Assembly (NCBI RefSeq): GCF_050947875.1 | Contig: NW_027460401.1 | Location: forward strand, 1,550,001-1,614,000 | Direction of reading: 5' to 3' | From: Dermacentor variabilis | Lineage: Eukaryota; Arthropoda; Arachnida; Ixodida; Ixodidae | DNA length: 64,000 nt | Shown here: one piece after another, positions 21,190 to 31,202 of the stretch | Position numbering within the stretch: the stretch's first letter is position 1 | How the letters are laid out: each line of letters opens with the position of its first letter | Notes under the pieces: model-generated | What the model was told of the DNA's origin: nothing | Databases searched by the model: none | What the model saw: only the letters and a program-made list of their open reading frames with translations | Program-made: the position numbers and the translations under genes

Positions 21190-21760
21190 ATATGAGTTAA
21201 TTACTCGTACTGGGAGATGTTTGCGACGCTTTCTATGAGCCCAAGCATAATTATAACCTATTTCGGTAGTTTTTGGGCACGCTCGCCGCACCTGGCTTTC
21301 TGACGAAAAGCACCTTGGCCGTGTGACGCAGTTTCGCGTGTACTGAATCTTACCGGGACAAGTTTTGGCGCCTTCTCTGACCCAAGACATTATTGTAACT
21401 AATTTCACTACTTTTTGGGGTACTTTTCAAGCACAGTGGCCGCGCTCGGCATAGTGGCGCAGTTAGCGAAAAGCAGCTCGGCTGTGTGCCGCAGTTAGTT
21501 TCGCGTGTACTGAATCTTACTGGTAGAAGTTCGTGACGCATTCTCTGACCCGAAAAAGTATTGTAATTTATTTGGTAACTTTTTGGGATATCTTGAGGCT
21601 TGCTCGCCGCGCCTGGGGTTGTGAAGCTGTTAGCGAAAAAGCAAGCCGGCCATAATGAGCTAGTTTTGCGTGTACTGAATTTTAGTGGGACAAGTTTGTG
21701 ACGCATTTTATAGCCCAGCAACAACATATACCTTATTTCGGTACTCACGCTTCTCGAAAA
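21190..21760. repeat. Degenerate tandem repeat, about 166-base unit, 3.5 copies
   Basis: Anchor CGTGTACTGAAT occurs at 21,337, 21,504 and 21,669 (spacing 167 and 165). Each is followed by a GGGACAAG/GGTAGAAG block, a TGACGC.TTCT-type block and then ...GGTAACTTTTTGGG-like sequence. Units differ by roughly a quarter of positions, so this is an old minisatellite. Confidence 0.85.
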
Positions 21761-24650
21761 CGCGACGAGCGATTGCCGAGAGTGATAACACGGGAGTGTT
21801 GCATGCGCCGGCAGGACGCGTAAAAAATAACACGGAGGAGCTCAAGAATGTATTCTGAGTGACTGAAACAGGCTTTGCACCCACGAGTCTGACTTGAGTG
21901 CGATTAGAAGGCATTCTGCGAGCGTGTAACATGTCTGGCTGAGCCTGTGTTGTAGCCACCTATGTGTACTTGGCGTACCATCGTGTCGACTGAGGCCAAG
22001 TTGTTTTGGAAACGCGCAGTCACGCGTGTATTTGTGCACTTAAAGTGCAGGAAATATTGCCCAGGAAAGGAGGGGTGCTTGAAAATGGGATGTTCACATT
22101 TTATGGCATTGTTTGGGAGGATTCTTTGCTGCGAAATGTACGTAAAAGTGAATTTATCAGTAATGCCGCTCATTCACCACTTACGCACGTTTCGTTTCTA
22201 CACGCAATACTCCTGTTAGGTCAATATACCGAAATGATACATGCTTGTAATCTACTTTCTTTCAGCTGATGGCATCCGGTGGAGCATCGTACGGCAACGA
22301 CTGCTGCTTACCTGGTGCCACAACTTTGGATGAATGAAGAAGAAGCCCGGAACGAGCATTTATATAGAGCAAAATAAACATTTCATTTCAGAAGACGTCT
22401 TTCGTTTTCTTTATGAAATTGCACCTGACAGATTCGGTGCAGTCTTGTAAAGGTCAATCGCAATCATTTCTACTTAATAATGAAACAATTCCACGCCAAG
22501 GCCACGCGAGGTTCAGCAGAAGCGAAAAAAAAATGAATGCCGAGCCGAGCAGCGGAGCCGGCGCGGCGTGCACCAACTGGTGTTCAAAACGCGCACGCCC
22601 AAAACCGAAACCGGAAGGAGCCAACAACATCCGCTTGGTGTGCTACAGTCAATTCGGCCGCTGGGCTCTATGGGAGTGTCCGCTCTTGTTGAAATTTCTT
22701 TCTCTGTGCGTGTGCCGTGGCGCTTGGGCGAAAAAGCGCGTGACACGGGCGCACACCGCATGACGGCGCAGCGGTCGAGCACGCGAGCCGGTGCGCGCCA
22801 GGCACTTTCTTTGCCGTTGCTACTTGCTCTTTTGTTAGTACTAATGCTCTATGCAAAAATACAAACGAAAGAGAAAATAAGAACGTGGCGATGAGTGGAG
22901 TACAAACTTTGCATGACTTAAATTCACTGAAAGGCTTTATATTGTCGCGTAGCTGTCTCTCACGTTTTTTCGTCGCCTGTGCTGTGTGGCAGTGTTCTTT
23001 CCTTTCTGATAGCTTTTCTCTCAAAATGTCTTTTCGTCCACGAGTGGGGAGGCCGGTTTGGGGAATCTCACGCGCGGCACCACCCGCTCCGCCTGAGGGT
23101 CCGGCCGGACGACCGCGCTGTCGCCCGCCTTTGTACTGGCGACAGAAGCGGCGTCTTCTAATTTCCCAAACTGTTTGCGGATGCTTCTCGACTCTTTTGT
23201 GCGCTTTCTCTTTGTAGACCGCGCTAGTTCTTCCTTCTAGTTCGTCTAAAGCCCAACGGATGTCTCTGTAGTTTTCTGTGCCTCTTTACTTTCTTTTGGG
23301 TCATAATTCTTCCGGCAGGCGGCTGTCATCAAGTTCAAACTCGGCGAAGTCCGCCGACGATTGGCTGTGAGGATTTGAATCTGTGCAGCCTGATTGGCTC
23401 TGGTCAACCAGGAGTTGGTATTGGTGTTCTGTTTGCTCTCTGGCGGGATGTTGTGACGTCTCCCGAGGGTCCCAGGAGAGTTCGCGCCGGAGACACCAAG
23501 GGACGAGGTCGCAGCGAGTGCTGCTGAGATGTCGCAGTTATGAATTGTACAAGTGCCTAAATGTTTATATTCGATTAACTAAAGTTCAAATAAATCACAT
23601 CAGGAAATGTCTACGGATCTTCAGTGTGCTCGCCTCATCTCTCCGGCGCGGAACAAGTAGCGGACAACATTCTACGCTACAATATAAAAAAGAATTTCGC
23701 CATAAGGGCGAAACAATGAATGCGATAGCAATATGTTAGAATAATACACCTAGTGCAGAAGCCGTCGATGTAGTGGCGGTATGAATTATAGTAAACGTAA
23801 GCTAAGTAAAAAACGAGCTAGGGGTCTTCTGCTTCAATCCTGCGATCGAAGAATTTCATTGATGGTTATTAATTACTGCCAACGTGTTTCTCAGCGACTT
23901 CACCACCACTTTTCCGTATCTAGTGTGTTTCTTTTCTGGGCCGATCCCGGAGGTAGTGCACAGCCGCGCCAATAAAATCGGATCAGTGTTAGGTTTCAGC
24001 TATGTTCTTGTTACGCAGTCTTAGTATTCAATTATGAGGAGATTTAAGCTAAAAGACATGCGCTGTCGCCCTTTTGTTTCACGACATTTTTTTGTTTTTG
24101 GGCTGCCATTCTCAAAATTCTGAGGAATAATTTTGTCAAGAATGTAAGACCATGGTATGAGCAACTTTAGTGACAAAAAGGTGTGTCAATATAGCTCGCA
24201 TGTCATACCGCATGGCGTGGCGAACGACATGCATACACCCAAATATATCCAGAACCTCACGGCGACGGCCACGACGACAGCAAAAATTCGCTGAGTAGCC
24301 GTTGTCGCAAATTTTAGTGTTTTATTTCTTCTTTATATACTTACATAATTACCTTCTAGTGGGGTCTTTAAGGTAAATAAATGAAATATAATTGCCAAGG
24401 ACTGTGCGTGTTGGTATAGCATATTAGAAGTTGGACAATAAATGTATTGTTAACGCTCTGGGGTGTGTGTTTCTCGTCTGTGTGTGTCGTCGAAGTGATG
24501 CGCAATCCAACCTATAATAAGAAATATAATTGCTATCGCAATAAAATTTGGTACGCGTTTTAATCTGTGAAAGATACCAGCTGATAAAGCCAACAGCCAT
24601 CTAAGCGTAGATATCGTATCCCAGAAATTTACATTAATTAATTTAACGCT
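21761..24650. other. No recognisable gene; dispersed repeats only
   Basis: I find no domain in any frame. 22,640-22,740 pairs inverted with 20,600-20,700. A TGCGATAGCAAT motif at about 23,721 and its inverse at 24,531 bracket an 820-base AT-rich interval that may be a MITE; the same 12-base motif recurs near 50,793 and 61,995. A GC-rich patch at 23,040-23,160 is not coding. Confidence 0.45.
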
Positions 24651-24651
24651 G

Positions 24652-24815
24652 CGGTTTCACCTGCCAAAACCACGATTTGGTTATGAGGCACGCCGTGGTG
24701 GGGCTGACCACCTGGGGTTCGTTAACGTGCAGCCAATGCACGGTACAGGGGAGTTTTTCCATTTCGCCCCCATCGAAATGCGGCCAGAATTTGAACCTCA
24801 GGCTTAGCAAGCCCA
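24652..24815 (-). mobile_element. Decayed tRNA-derived SINE (Ruka-like)
   Basis: Shares with the two better copies at 40.5 and 45.2 kb the blocks CCAAAACCACGATTTGGTTA-type, TTATGAGGCACGCCGT, CCACCTGGGGTTC, TTAACGTGCA and ATTTCGCCCCCATCGAAATG, in the same order and on the same strand. The tRNA-like head (right end) is poorly conserved. It is old and cannot be transcribed from its own promoter. Confidence 0.75.
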
Positions 24816-27779
24816 TGGATGTGTGGGGGATGCGTCCATGTCGCTCGTGCCTATATTAGCGCCATCAGTGAATGGCGGACGAATGAGACAGTGAACATTA
24901 TAATAAATCGGGAGTGAATTTGACGATTCAGCTGTTTGCTTTGTGTGAACGCCCGACAGACGCATGTGTTGAGGTCTAACCGGAAGCCGTGGTGGAAAAA
25001 AAAAAACTCGCTGTGGACTCACGCTGAGGGCAACGTATAAGCAATGTTTTGTCGTTATAATGAGCTGAGTTGTTTGCTTCGACGGCCTGACGGTACCGCG
25101 ATGCAGGAACGTGTTACGCCGATTTACACTTGATGGCGCGGAAACGTTTAGCGTCGATCGACGCTTTGCGCCGATTTACGAACGTCACAAGGGAAACGCC
25201 AGCAGCATTAAGCTAGAAAATGTACTTTAAGGAGCCGCACTGAACGCCCTTAGTAGGATTTGACTGCCAAGAAAGCGCGCCTTTTAATGCTTTTGTTTTC
25301 AGGCGCTTCATGCGGTTAGACCACGGAGCAAGAAATATTTAGGAGTGGAAACTCCGCTGTTTGCGGCGACCAGTAAAGGTCACAAGCCCGCGGATATGCT
25401 TTTATGCTGGCGGCACATGGCGGCATGGGAAGAAATTACCACCGTTTCGGTTGCCAGGGCAACCGGTTGAGCGTGTTGCTCCTGTTCGGCCGCGCGCGCC
25501 TGACTTCTACCACGGAGTGGCCGGAGCTGCCGGAGCCGCCTGCCGGCGGCTCGGCGGCAGGCGGCTTTTTTTTTTTTCCGCTGCGGCTTCTACGACGCTC
25601 CGCATGGCGCCGCCACTGTATACGGTAGCGTCGGCGCTTGCAACAATTGTGACTGGCTTTAGCCGTTTGCCGTTCGCGGGCCCCCGTGCGACGGCGGTTT
25701 TGCTCGCGAACGGCGAGATTTCCTTGCCGTAGAGAGGACGGGCCCTGGACCCATTTGTGCGGCAGCCGTACGGCGAAGCGGCCAATCAGCGACCGCCACA
25801 ATCAGCCACTCTGGCACCGACGGCAGCCTCACCGCCTCTGATCGTTCTGCGCCGCCGATATCGTCAGGCCTTTTCCGGTTCACTTCAAAGCTAAAGCTTA
25901 CGGCGCTTCGGAATGAATCACCGACTCTCACAAGCCGCAATATTTTCTTACCGTTGTTGTCGTTCTTCGCAATAATTATAATAATCGCGACATGCACTTC
26001 GAATCGCCAGTTGTTGACCTTTGCTGGCAGAGCACGCGTATGCGCGAGCAGACGACGCAGCATAGTTTTACGCACGATCTACTGGAACTCCAGACCTGCA
26101 CAGATATCCGGCTTCTATGGGAGCAGCTGGCGCCCAGTTTCGTTCAACTGACGGCCGTAGGTGGCGCTTTTATAGCCTGTTCATCTGCTACGCGGTGGGC
26201 GGCTGTGCGGCGTTGTAATTAGTACGGCAGCTGTTGTGTTGTGACGAACTGCTTGTCTAGTTGATTATGTTTGCTAACACTGTGGCAGTGATGTCACAAG
26301 GCTTTGATCGGTCACTTCGCTCTAAAAGTTGACTGCCCGAGCCTGAAAAATGTCGGAGCGTGTAGTCCGCTGCTCTCTAAAATAGCGTTAAATAGCCGCT
26401 CCTATTGCCTTTTTCAAGCAGATTATTAAAAATCACATTGTGTATAGAGTTCGCAACGTACACAACAGTTTCATTGTACACGTTGTAAAATTCGCTTCTG
26501 CGCTCTTTAGAAACTTGAAACCACCGTAATGTTCGACGACAGAACGATTACCACTCATTTTAACTCTTAAAAGTTGTCCGTGAATGCGTCGCGAGTTCAA
26601 AAAGTGAATTACGCACACAGCTTCACTGCGTACGTATCTTAAGCACCACCGCTATGCTGCTGCCGTACCACGCAGAAAAGCTAGCTGTACAGTTTGAAAA
26701 GAGCTTCGTGACACGATTTTTAAGGCCTGCAGTGCAGCACGTTTTAAAGCACTGGTATCGCTTAATTTTTTGCAAGCTTTCTACTGAGCTAGACATCCAA
26801 CGATATTGAAAACAAGATATGCTCACCTTCCCTTGAAACTGAATCGATCAGCCTATTGCACATATCGGGCGCAGGACTTACTCGTGAATACTTTTACTAT
26901 ACTTTTACCAGATCATCTTCCTTTCACTACGGCACACAGAAGTAAATCCTAATGTCATCTACGACATTAGGCTGTCTGTAATCAACTAAAGAAAGCTAGA
27001 TTATTCTATTAATCTTTTTAAACAATTTTTCCAGTCTCTTAAGGAGGCTAGGAAAGAGAAATTTATGCCGTCGATCTAGCATTGCAGCGGCCACCTATGC
27101 TCGTTGTTTACATTTCTTGCACCGCTCATCCTCTTCTAGTTTCACTATTCAAACGCAAAGCATTTGCAAATATGTCTTCTTTCGTATATTTGTGAATTTA
27201 TTCATTTGCCGCCAATACAAGCGCTTTGTGCCTGCCGAAATGGCAAGACAAGGGCTGAACAGATCGCAGAAGCAGACGACAGCGAACAGGTTATAACTAG
27301 CGCCACTCTACTCCTACGTTCTTTCCCTAGCGGCAAAAGGGGCGAACTAGACCAGGCGTGCTGGAGGAGGGAGATCTGTGCAGGTCTGGAGTTCAGTAGG
27401 TCGTGGTTTTACGTCACTATTTTTCGTGACCCACGTGACCAAGCCATGTTGCGTTTCCTCCTCTGTGACGTCATAGCATCCCCCGGAGCCCACAAACGGG
27501 AATCGCTCGGTATACTAATGCTATTATTGAATTATTTATCGGATATATATGAATCCCGCTGTGTGTATCGTGCTCCCTGAAGCATGACGCAACGTTTGAA
27601 TCAACAAACGCATGAACGAAAATTTTGATGTCTCCACCCCCTTAACTCTGTGCTGCACAAATTGACGGGGCGTGAGATAAAAGAAACCAAAGCCGAAGTA
27701 TATCTTGATAAATGAATGTCAGGAAGAAACAGGGGGAAAAAAGGCGAGAAAACTAAGCCGAAAATAAGCGAGACTCATC
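24816..27779. other. No recognisable gene; GC-rich patch and inverted pair
   Basis: 25,360-26,200 is GC/CpG-rich, with a CCAAT box (GGCCAATCAGCG) at about 25,789 and long biased open frames without domains. Bases about 26,080-26,110 (block AACTCCAGACCTGCACAGAT) recur inverted at about 27,370-27,400. The remainder is AT-rich and featureless. Confidence 0.45.
25535..25565. repeat. GC-rich hairpin followed by T12
   Basis: A 31-base near-palindrome (GCCGCCTGCC... to ...GGCAGGCGGC) is followed directly by twelve T residues (25,566-25,577). It resembles a bacterial terminator, but nothing else here is bacterial. More likely it is chance or repeat-derived structure in a GC-rich patch. Confidence 0.6.
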
Positions 27780-28005
27780 GCTGTCTCTATACCTGGGTCA
27801 TTCGTTTTCTCGCGCATCTCGGCGGGAAGTCCTGCGGCGCTCCAGTGCCAGCAATGTTGCAGTTATATAGCGCACTGTTTTTGGGCTTCCTTCGGTACAG
27901 ATTGCAATGACTGGGAAAATACTTGTGCGACAAATATTCGGAGACGTCAGAGTATGTAAGCCGAAGCCCTCAAAACGTGTCTTGGTCTCCCTAGAAATGC
28001 ATCTT
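27780..28005 (+). pseudogene. I-group LINE ORF2 fragment, left piece of a split copy
   Basis: The peptide IRFLAHLGGKSCGAPVPAML and QLYSALFLGFLRYRL matches residues about 752-787 of the 1,224-codon ORF2 at 52.65-56.33 kb. After a frameshift, GNTCATNIR-like and AEALKTCLGLPRNA follow, matching to about residue 817. The similarity then stops abruptly and resumes, at the next residues, at 35,494. So this is the 5' part of a truncated copy split by about 7.5 kb of inserted DNA. The coding segment is the post-palm connector of ORF2. Confidence 0.85.
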
Positions 28006-28009
28006 TTAT

Positions 28010-28150
28010 TTTTATTTATGTCAATAGCCTAAAGGCCCAATGCGGGCATTACATAGGGGGGGGGATTCATCAAAGAAAACTTATAAATATACAACACTGG
28101 TTATAAATGGCTGAAGACAGAAATAAACGAGTTAAGAAGCCAGGTACAAG
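28010..28150 (-). mobile_element. LINE 3' end with A-rich tail (minus)
   Basis: On the minus strand a pyrimidine-rich CCCCCCTATGTAATG block, then GGGCCTTTAGGCTATTGACA and an AAATAAAAATAAAA tail, abutting the broken end of the I-group LINE at 28,005. It has the form of a LINE 3' terminus and probably belongs to the LINE whose 5' half lies at 28,867-30,600 on the same strand, the RT part being lost. Confidence 0.5.
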
Positions 28151-28153
28151 TTA

Positions 28154-28866
28154 TTAAAGGAGCACTGACACAAAAATTTGAAGTCGAGATAACTTGTGAG
28201 ATCGATTTAGTTGGTCACACACACATCGTCTATAAAATATCAGCGGCGAATATCGCTTACAACATATTTAAAATCAATTTTAAAGTACGTGCGCCCAGCC
28301 AACCGCAAAACAGAGCACCTCGCGACATTGACATCAACCAGGATTGTAAATAGCCAAGAAAACGCTACGTCATGTGGCTACGTCACGAATTTTCGTTGGC
28401 TGCCATGCGGCTTACATGTGCTCTTCTCCTCTGTTGTTGCTTGTTCTAGCTGTTGTACTCGTAGTGGGACGCTCTCCGTGTCGCTGCAACTGCAGTTTTT
28501 GTCGTGTCCATCGGGATATTTCCCACACTATCAGCTTGACTGCGCTGCCACAGCGTTCAACGCCGATTTCTTGTGTCTTACCATTGATTGTGGCCGATGC
28601 GAGGGTTTAGTTGAGGTTCGTCCTCGCCATCGCCGGCCGCAACACCCGAGTCGCTAAGTGATTGGCCACGTCTAAAGCGCGAGACACATGGCGCGATTTT
28701 CCGTGCGATCTGTAGAACGGCGCGTCGTGTGCGACTTGCCGCATGCGGAGATTCGGGACACATGGTAAAATTGAGCAAGCGGCGGCCCAGAACCGGCGTC
28801 CCTGCGTGGAAGTTCGGAATCCTGCGTAACTTCGAACAGAAAGTGAAAGCAACGGTATTTGCACAG
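28154..28866. other. Possible TTAA element end; otherwise no recognisable gene
   Basis: TTAAAGGAGCACTGACAC at about 28,155 resembles the TTAA-AGGG.CCCTGAAAC end of the element at 4,777 and may be one end of another TTAA-type MITE. I could not find the matching right end. The open frames to 28,866 show no domain. Confidence 0.35.
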
Positions 28867-29796
28867 CTATCTTGTTTGATACAAACGATGACAATATAAA
28901 CACGTCTGTGCGAGTTTGTCACGTCCTTTGAGTTTGTCACGAAACAACTTCCAATTTTCATTAGTCGTACGGTTATGAAAATTGACCTGAAAGCTATTTG
29001 TGAAAGTTTCCAGCAACAGGTTCATTTTTTCAACATCCGCACGCGCGTAGTTGTAGATAAGCTTCCTGGTTTTTGTTTTGTCGGTCCGTGGGAGTAGAAG
29101 AGCACAGTGCACAACTTTGTGGTCACTTATTTCTTCCAAGACGTGAATGTCTGAGAGCTCAGGATGGGTTGTTAGGATGAGGTCCAGGATGTGTTTACCG
29201 CGAGTGGGCTCGTGAACAATTTGGGTGAGCTGGTGATATTGAAGTAAATGAAGAAAGTTAATGTTCTCCTGTCGGTTGTTGTCGGAGCCAACAGTTAGCG
29301 TCGTCCAGTTAATCGCGGGAAAATTAAAGTCGCCAGCTAAAAATAGGAGGCAATTCGGGTGCCTAACAAGGATCTGCTCGATAGCGTCATTTAACATTTC
29401 AATGAATTCAGGTTGGCTACTTGGTGGCCTATAACAGGCGCCAATAATGCAAAACTTATGAACAAGTTGAGCAGAAACCCAGACTATTTCTAAGGAAGAT
29501 TCGATAGGGGTAAGAGATGCATGGAAGTCTTTGTGAATCGCAATGAGCACTCCTCCTCCTCGTCGAGAATCAGCCCTATCTTTCCTAAATAAAACGAACG
29601 ATGGTGGAAGCGCGATGTCGTGAGATGCAACGTCTTCGGTTAGCCACGTTTCCGTACCCACGATGATATCAGCTGAGCAGGTATGTGCTATAGCTTTGAG
29701 TGCGTCTACTTTGTTATGTATGCTGCGGAAGTTTGCCAAGACCAAGGAGATTGGTTTGGTTTTGTTATGGTTGGCTTTCTTTGGGGTAGACTGTCA
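28867..29796 (-). pseudogene. CR1/L2-like LINE ORF2: endonuclease domain
   Basis: About 290 codons of an apurinic-like endonuclease: LANFRSIHNKVDAL (N of the active site), DIIVGTETWLTEDV (catalytic Glu), GACYRPPSS, LFLAGDFNFPAINW (GDFN), and HEPTRGKHILDLILTTHPE then ISDHKVVHCAL (catalytic SDH). All key residues are present. It nicks DNA for target-primed reverse transcription. The frame opens right after a TGA (29,794-29,796) that also ends ORF1, in the same frame and with no ATG; the first codons after the stop are QSTPKKANHNKTKPIS. The reverse transcriptase that should follow is missing after 28,867, where the frame ends in DKLAQTCLYCHRLYQTR. Confidence 0.85.
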
Positions 29797-30597
29797 ATTC
29801 TCGGGGGGCGAGTGCCTAGAAAAAAGTTTTTTCAAGCTATCTGTTGCCGAATCATACCGGTAAACAAATTTTTTTATGTGAAGCTTATCAAATCTTACTG
29901 AATAACGCTCGTTTTCTCTGATATTGGCCTTGGCGAAGTCGCCCAGCTTTTTCCGCGCATGTAGGACCTTCGGGGAGAAGTCTTCGTCTAGCCAAACTTT
30001 TGGTTCCGTGTGATATTTTAGTTTATGCGCATTTTGAAATGCTTCGAGTTTAGATTTAAAGTTCAGAAATTTAACTATAATTAGTCGAGCTTGATCAGAA
30101 CGCGGCCGGCCAAGGCGATGTGCACGTTCGATGTCACCACACTGTATCTTAAGATGCTCGCTAAAGAAGTCCTTAAGTATTTTTTTCTGTTTCTGCATAA
30201 CCTTCGTGTTCTTCTTCAGCGAGTCCTTTGATAATCAAGTTGTTCCTTCTCATTCTGCTGTTCATGTCTTCGACTACACCTGTAAGTTCATCGTTTGTTT
30301 TGCGTATATTTGTCTTGACGTCTTCTACAGAAGAAGACACGGTGTCGAAGTTTTTCTTCATATCAAGTACAGCGGACATAATTTTTCTACCACAGCAACA
30401 CGGCCCTGGATGTTGTTTATGTCCTGTTTGATTTGCTTTAGCGTGTTTGACGTCTCAGCATGACATTTTTTTAACAGTGCGAGCACTTCATCAACCTTTG
30501 GTCCGGGGTTTGCTTCGACATCTCCCGCACAAAGCAAAAGTAGGGTCAGACATGTACAAAGCAGGAATTGATCAAGTGGGTCTCGGGCAAAGTTCAC
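29794..30597 (-). pseudogene. CR1/L2-like LINE ORF1 with 2A-like motif
   Basis: The coding order on the minus strand is: a hydrophobic leader (FLLCTCLTLLLLCAG) running into DVEANPGP, the 2A-like ribosome-skipping motif (30,499-30,522); a coiled-coil (KVDEVLALLKKCHAETSNTL, 30,498-30,360); another frame (30,379-30,173) with VSSSVEDVKTNIRKTNDEL and RMRRNNLIIKGLAEEE; then, back in the first frame, DFFSEHLKIQCGDIERAHRL and RLIIVKFLNFKSK, an RRM-like/C-terminal LINE ORF1 fold. Such proteins coat element RNA. Two frameshifts (about 30,360-30,380 and 30,175-30,198) and a GTG where the ATG should be make it a pseudogene. It ends with a TGA in frame with the ORF2 endonuclease. Confidence 0.82.
30499..30522 (-). 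other. 2A-like peptide motif (DVEANPGP) after a signal-like leader
   Basis: D-V-E-A-N-P-G-P conforms to the 2A consensus D-[VI]-E-x-N-P-G-P, with ribosome skipping expected between G32 and P33. It is preceded by a leucine-rich leader of about 20 residues. 2A-like motifs at ORF1 N-termini are established for some CR1/L2-type LINEs (for example in sea urchin), where the leader can act as a signal peptide. The motif is exact; activity is inferred. Confidence 0.85.
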
Positions 30598-31053
30598 GGA
30601 CTAGTCGCGCCCCTGGACTAAATGGATAGTCTTGTTCACACACATGTACGTGACAGGAAGAAAATTAGCCGATGCGAGCGCGATACGTGCACAAATCCAC
30701 ACCCATTGAAACGCAGCAATTGGGATCCGCGGCCACAGGAATATTCTAAAAAGTGATCAATAAGTAAAAAGGCCTGCCTAGAAAGCAAAGTGCACAAGTC
30801 ACCAGTATGCTCTCGTGGCCGCGAATCCCAGAAGTGCGAAGCCGAAGGGTGGCTTTATAGGCGTCCCTGGTGGTGAGTCTGCTCCAGGCGGCGCTGTCTC
30901 CGTTTATGACGTCACAGGATGGGTCCCGTTCCGCGGCGTCACGCAATGGAGGCAACAGTAGACAGTTAGGGCGCTCGACGATACGATGGGGTGAAGGGAC
31001 GATGGCGAGAAGCTTGCGCGGCGCCCCGTCTTGGTAAGCACGCGGCAGGATAC
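30598..31053. other. Inserted block left of the Gypsy element; no gene
   Basis: No coding similarity. 30,779-30,829 recurs at 35,443-35,493 on the far side of the Gypsy element with one difference. Removing the Gypsy element and one TSD leaves a 282-base repeat unit with a partial second copy. The interval is GC-rich from 30,840 on. Confidence 0.6.
30779..30829. repeat. 51-base direct repeat, left copy
   Basis: Begins TAGAAAGCAAAGTGCACAAG and ends CCGCGAATCCC. The right copy is at 35,443-35,493 (one mismatch, G/A). The pair predates the Gypsy insertion that now separates them. Confidence 0.9.
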
Positions 31054-31202
31054 TGTTGTAGCGGGTGGCAGAGTGACGGAGCCGATCCAAGAGCACGTAC
31101 CGCACTGTTTTATTTCAGTGACAGCGAACTAGATATATAGGCTGCTTGCCTATGACGTAACACGAATCATGTTTGACACGTGTGGCACAGCACTTCATAT
31201 CA
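31054..31202 (-). repeat. Gypsy element 3' LTR (149 bp)
   Basis: On the plus strand it reads TGTTGTAGCGGG ... CACTTCATATCA. It lacks nine bases (around ATAAAAAGA) present in the other LTR. GATAC duplication lies immediately to its left. Confidence 0.95.

Noticed and set aside
21190..21760. CRISPR-like array from regularly spaced repeats
   Set aside because: Repeats are long (about 166 bases), degenerate and contiguous without spacers; a eukaryotic minisatellite.
25535..25577. GC hairpin followed by twelve T residues, looking like a rho-independent terminator
   Set aside because: The sequence is eukaryotic and no bacterial gene is near; it is recorded only as a structural repeat.
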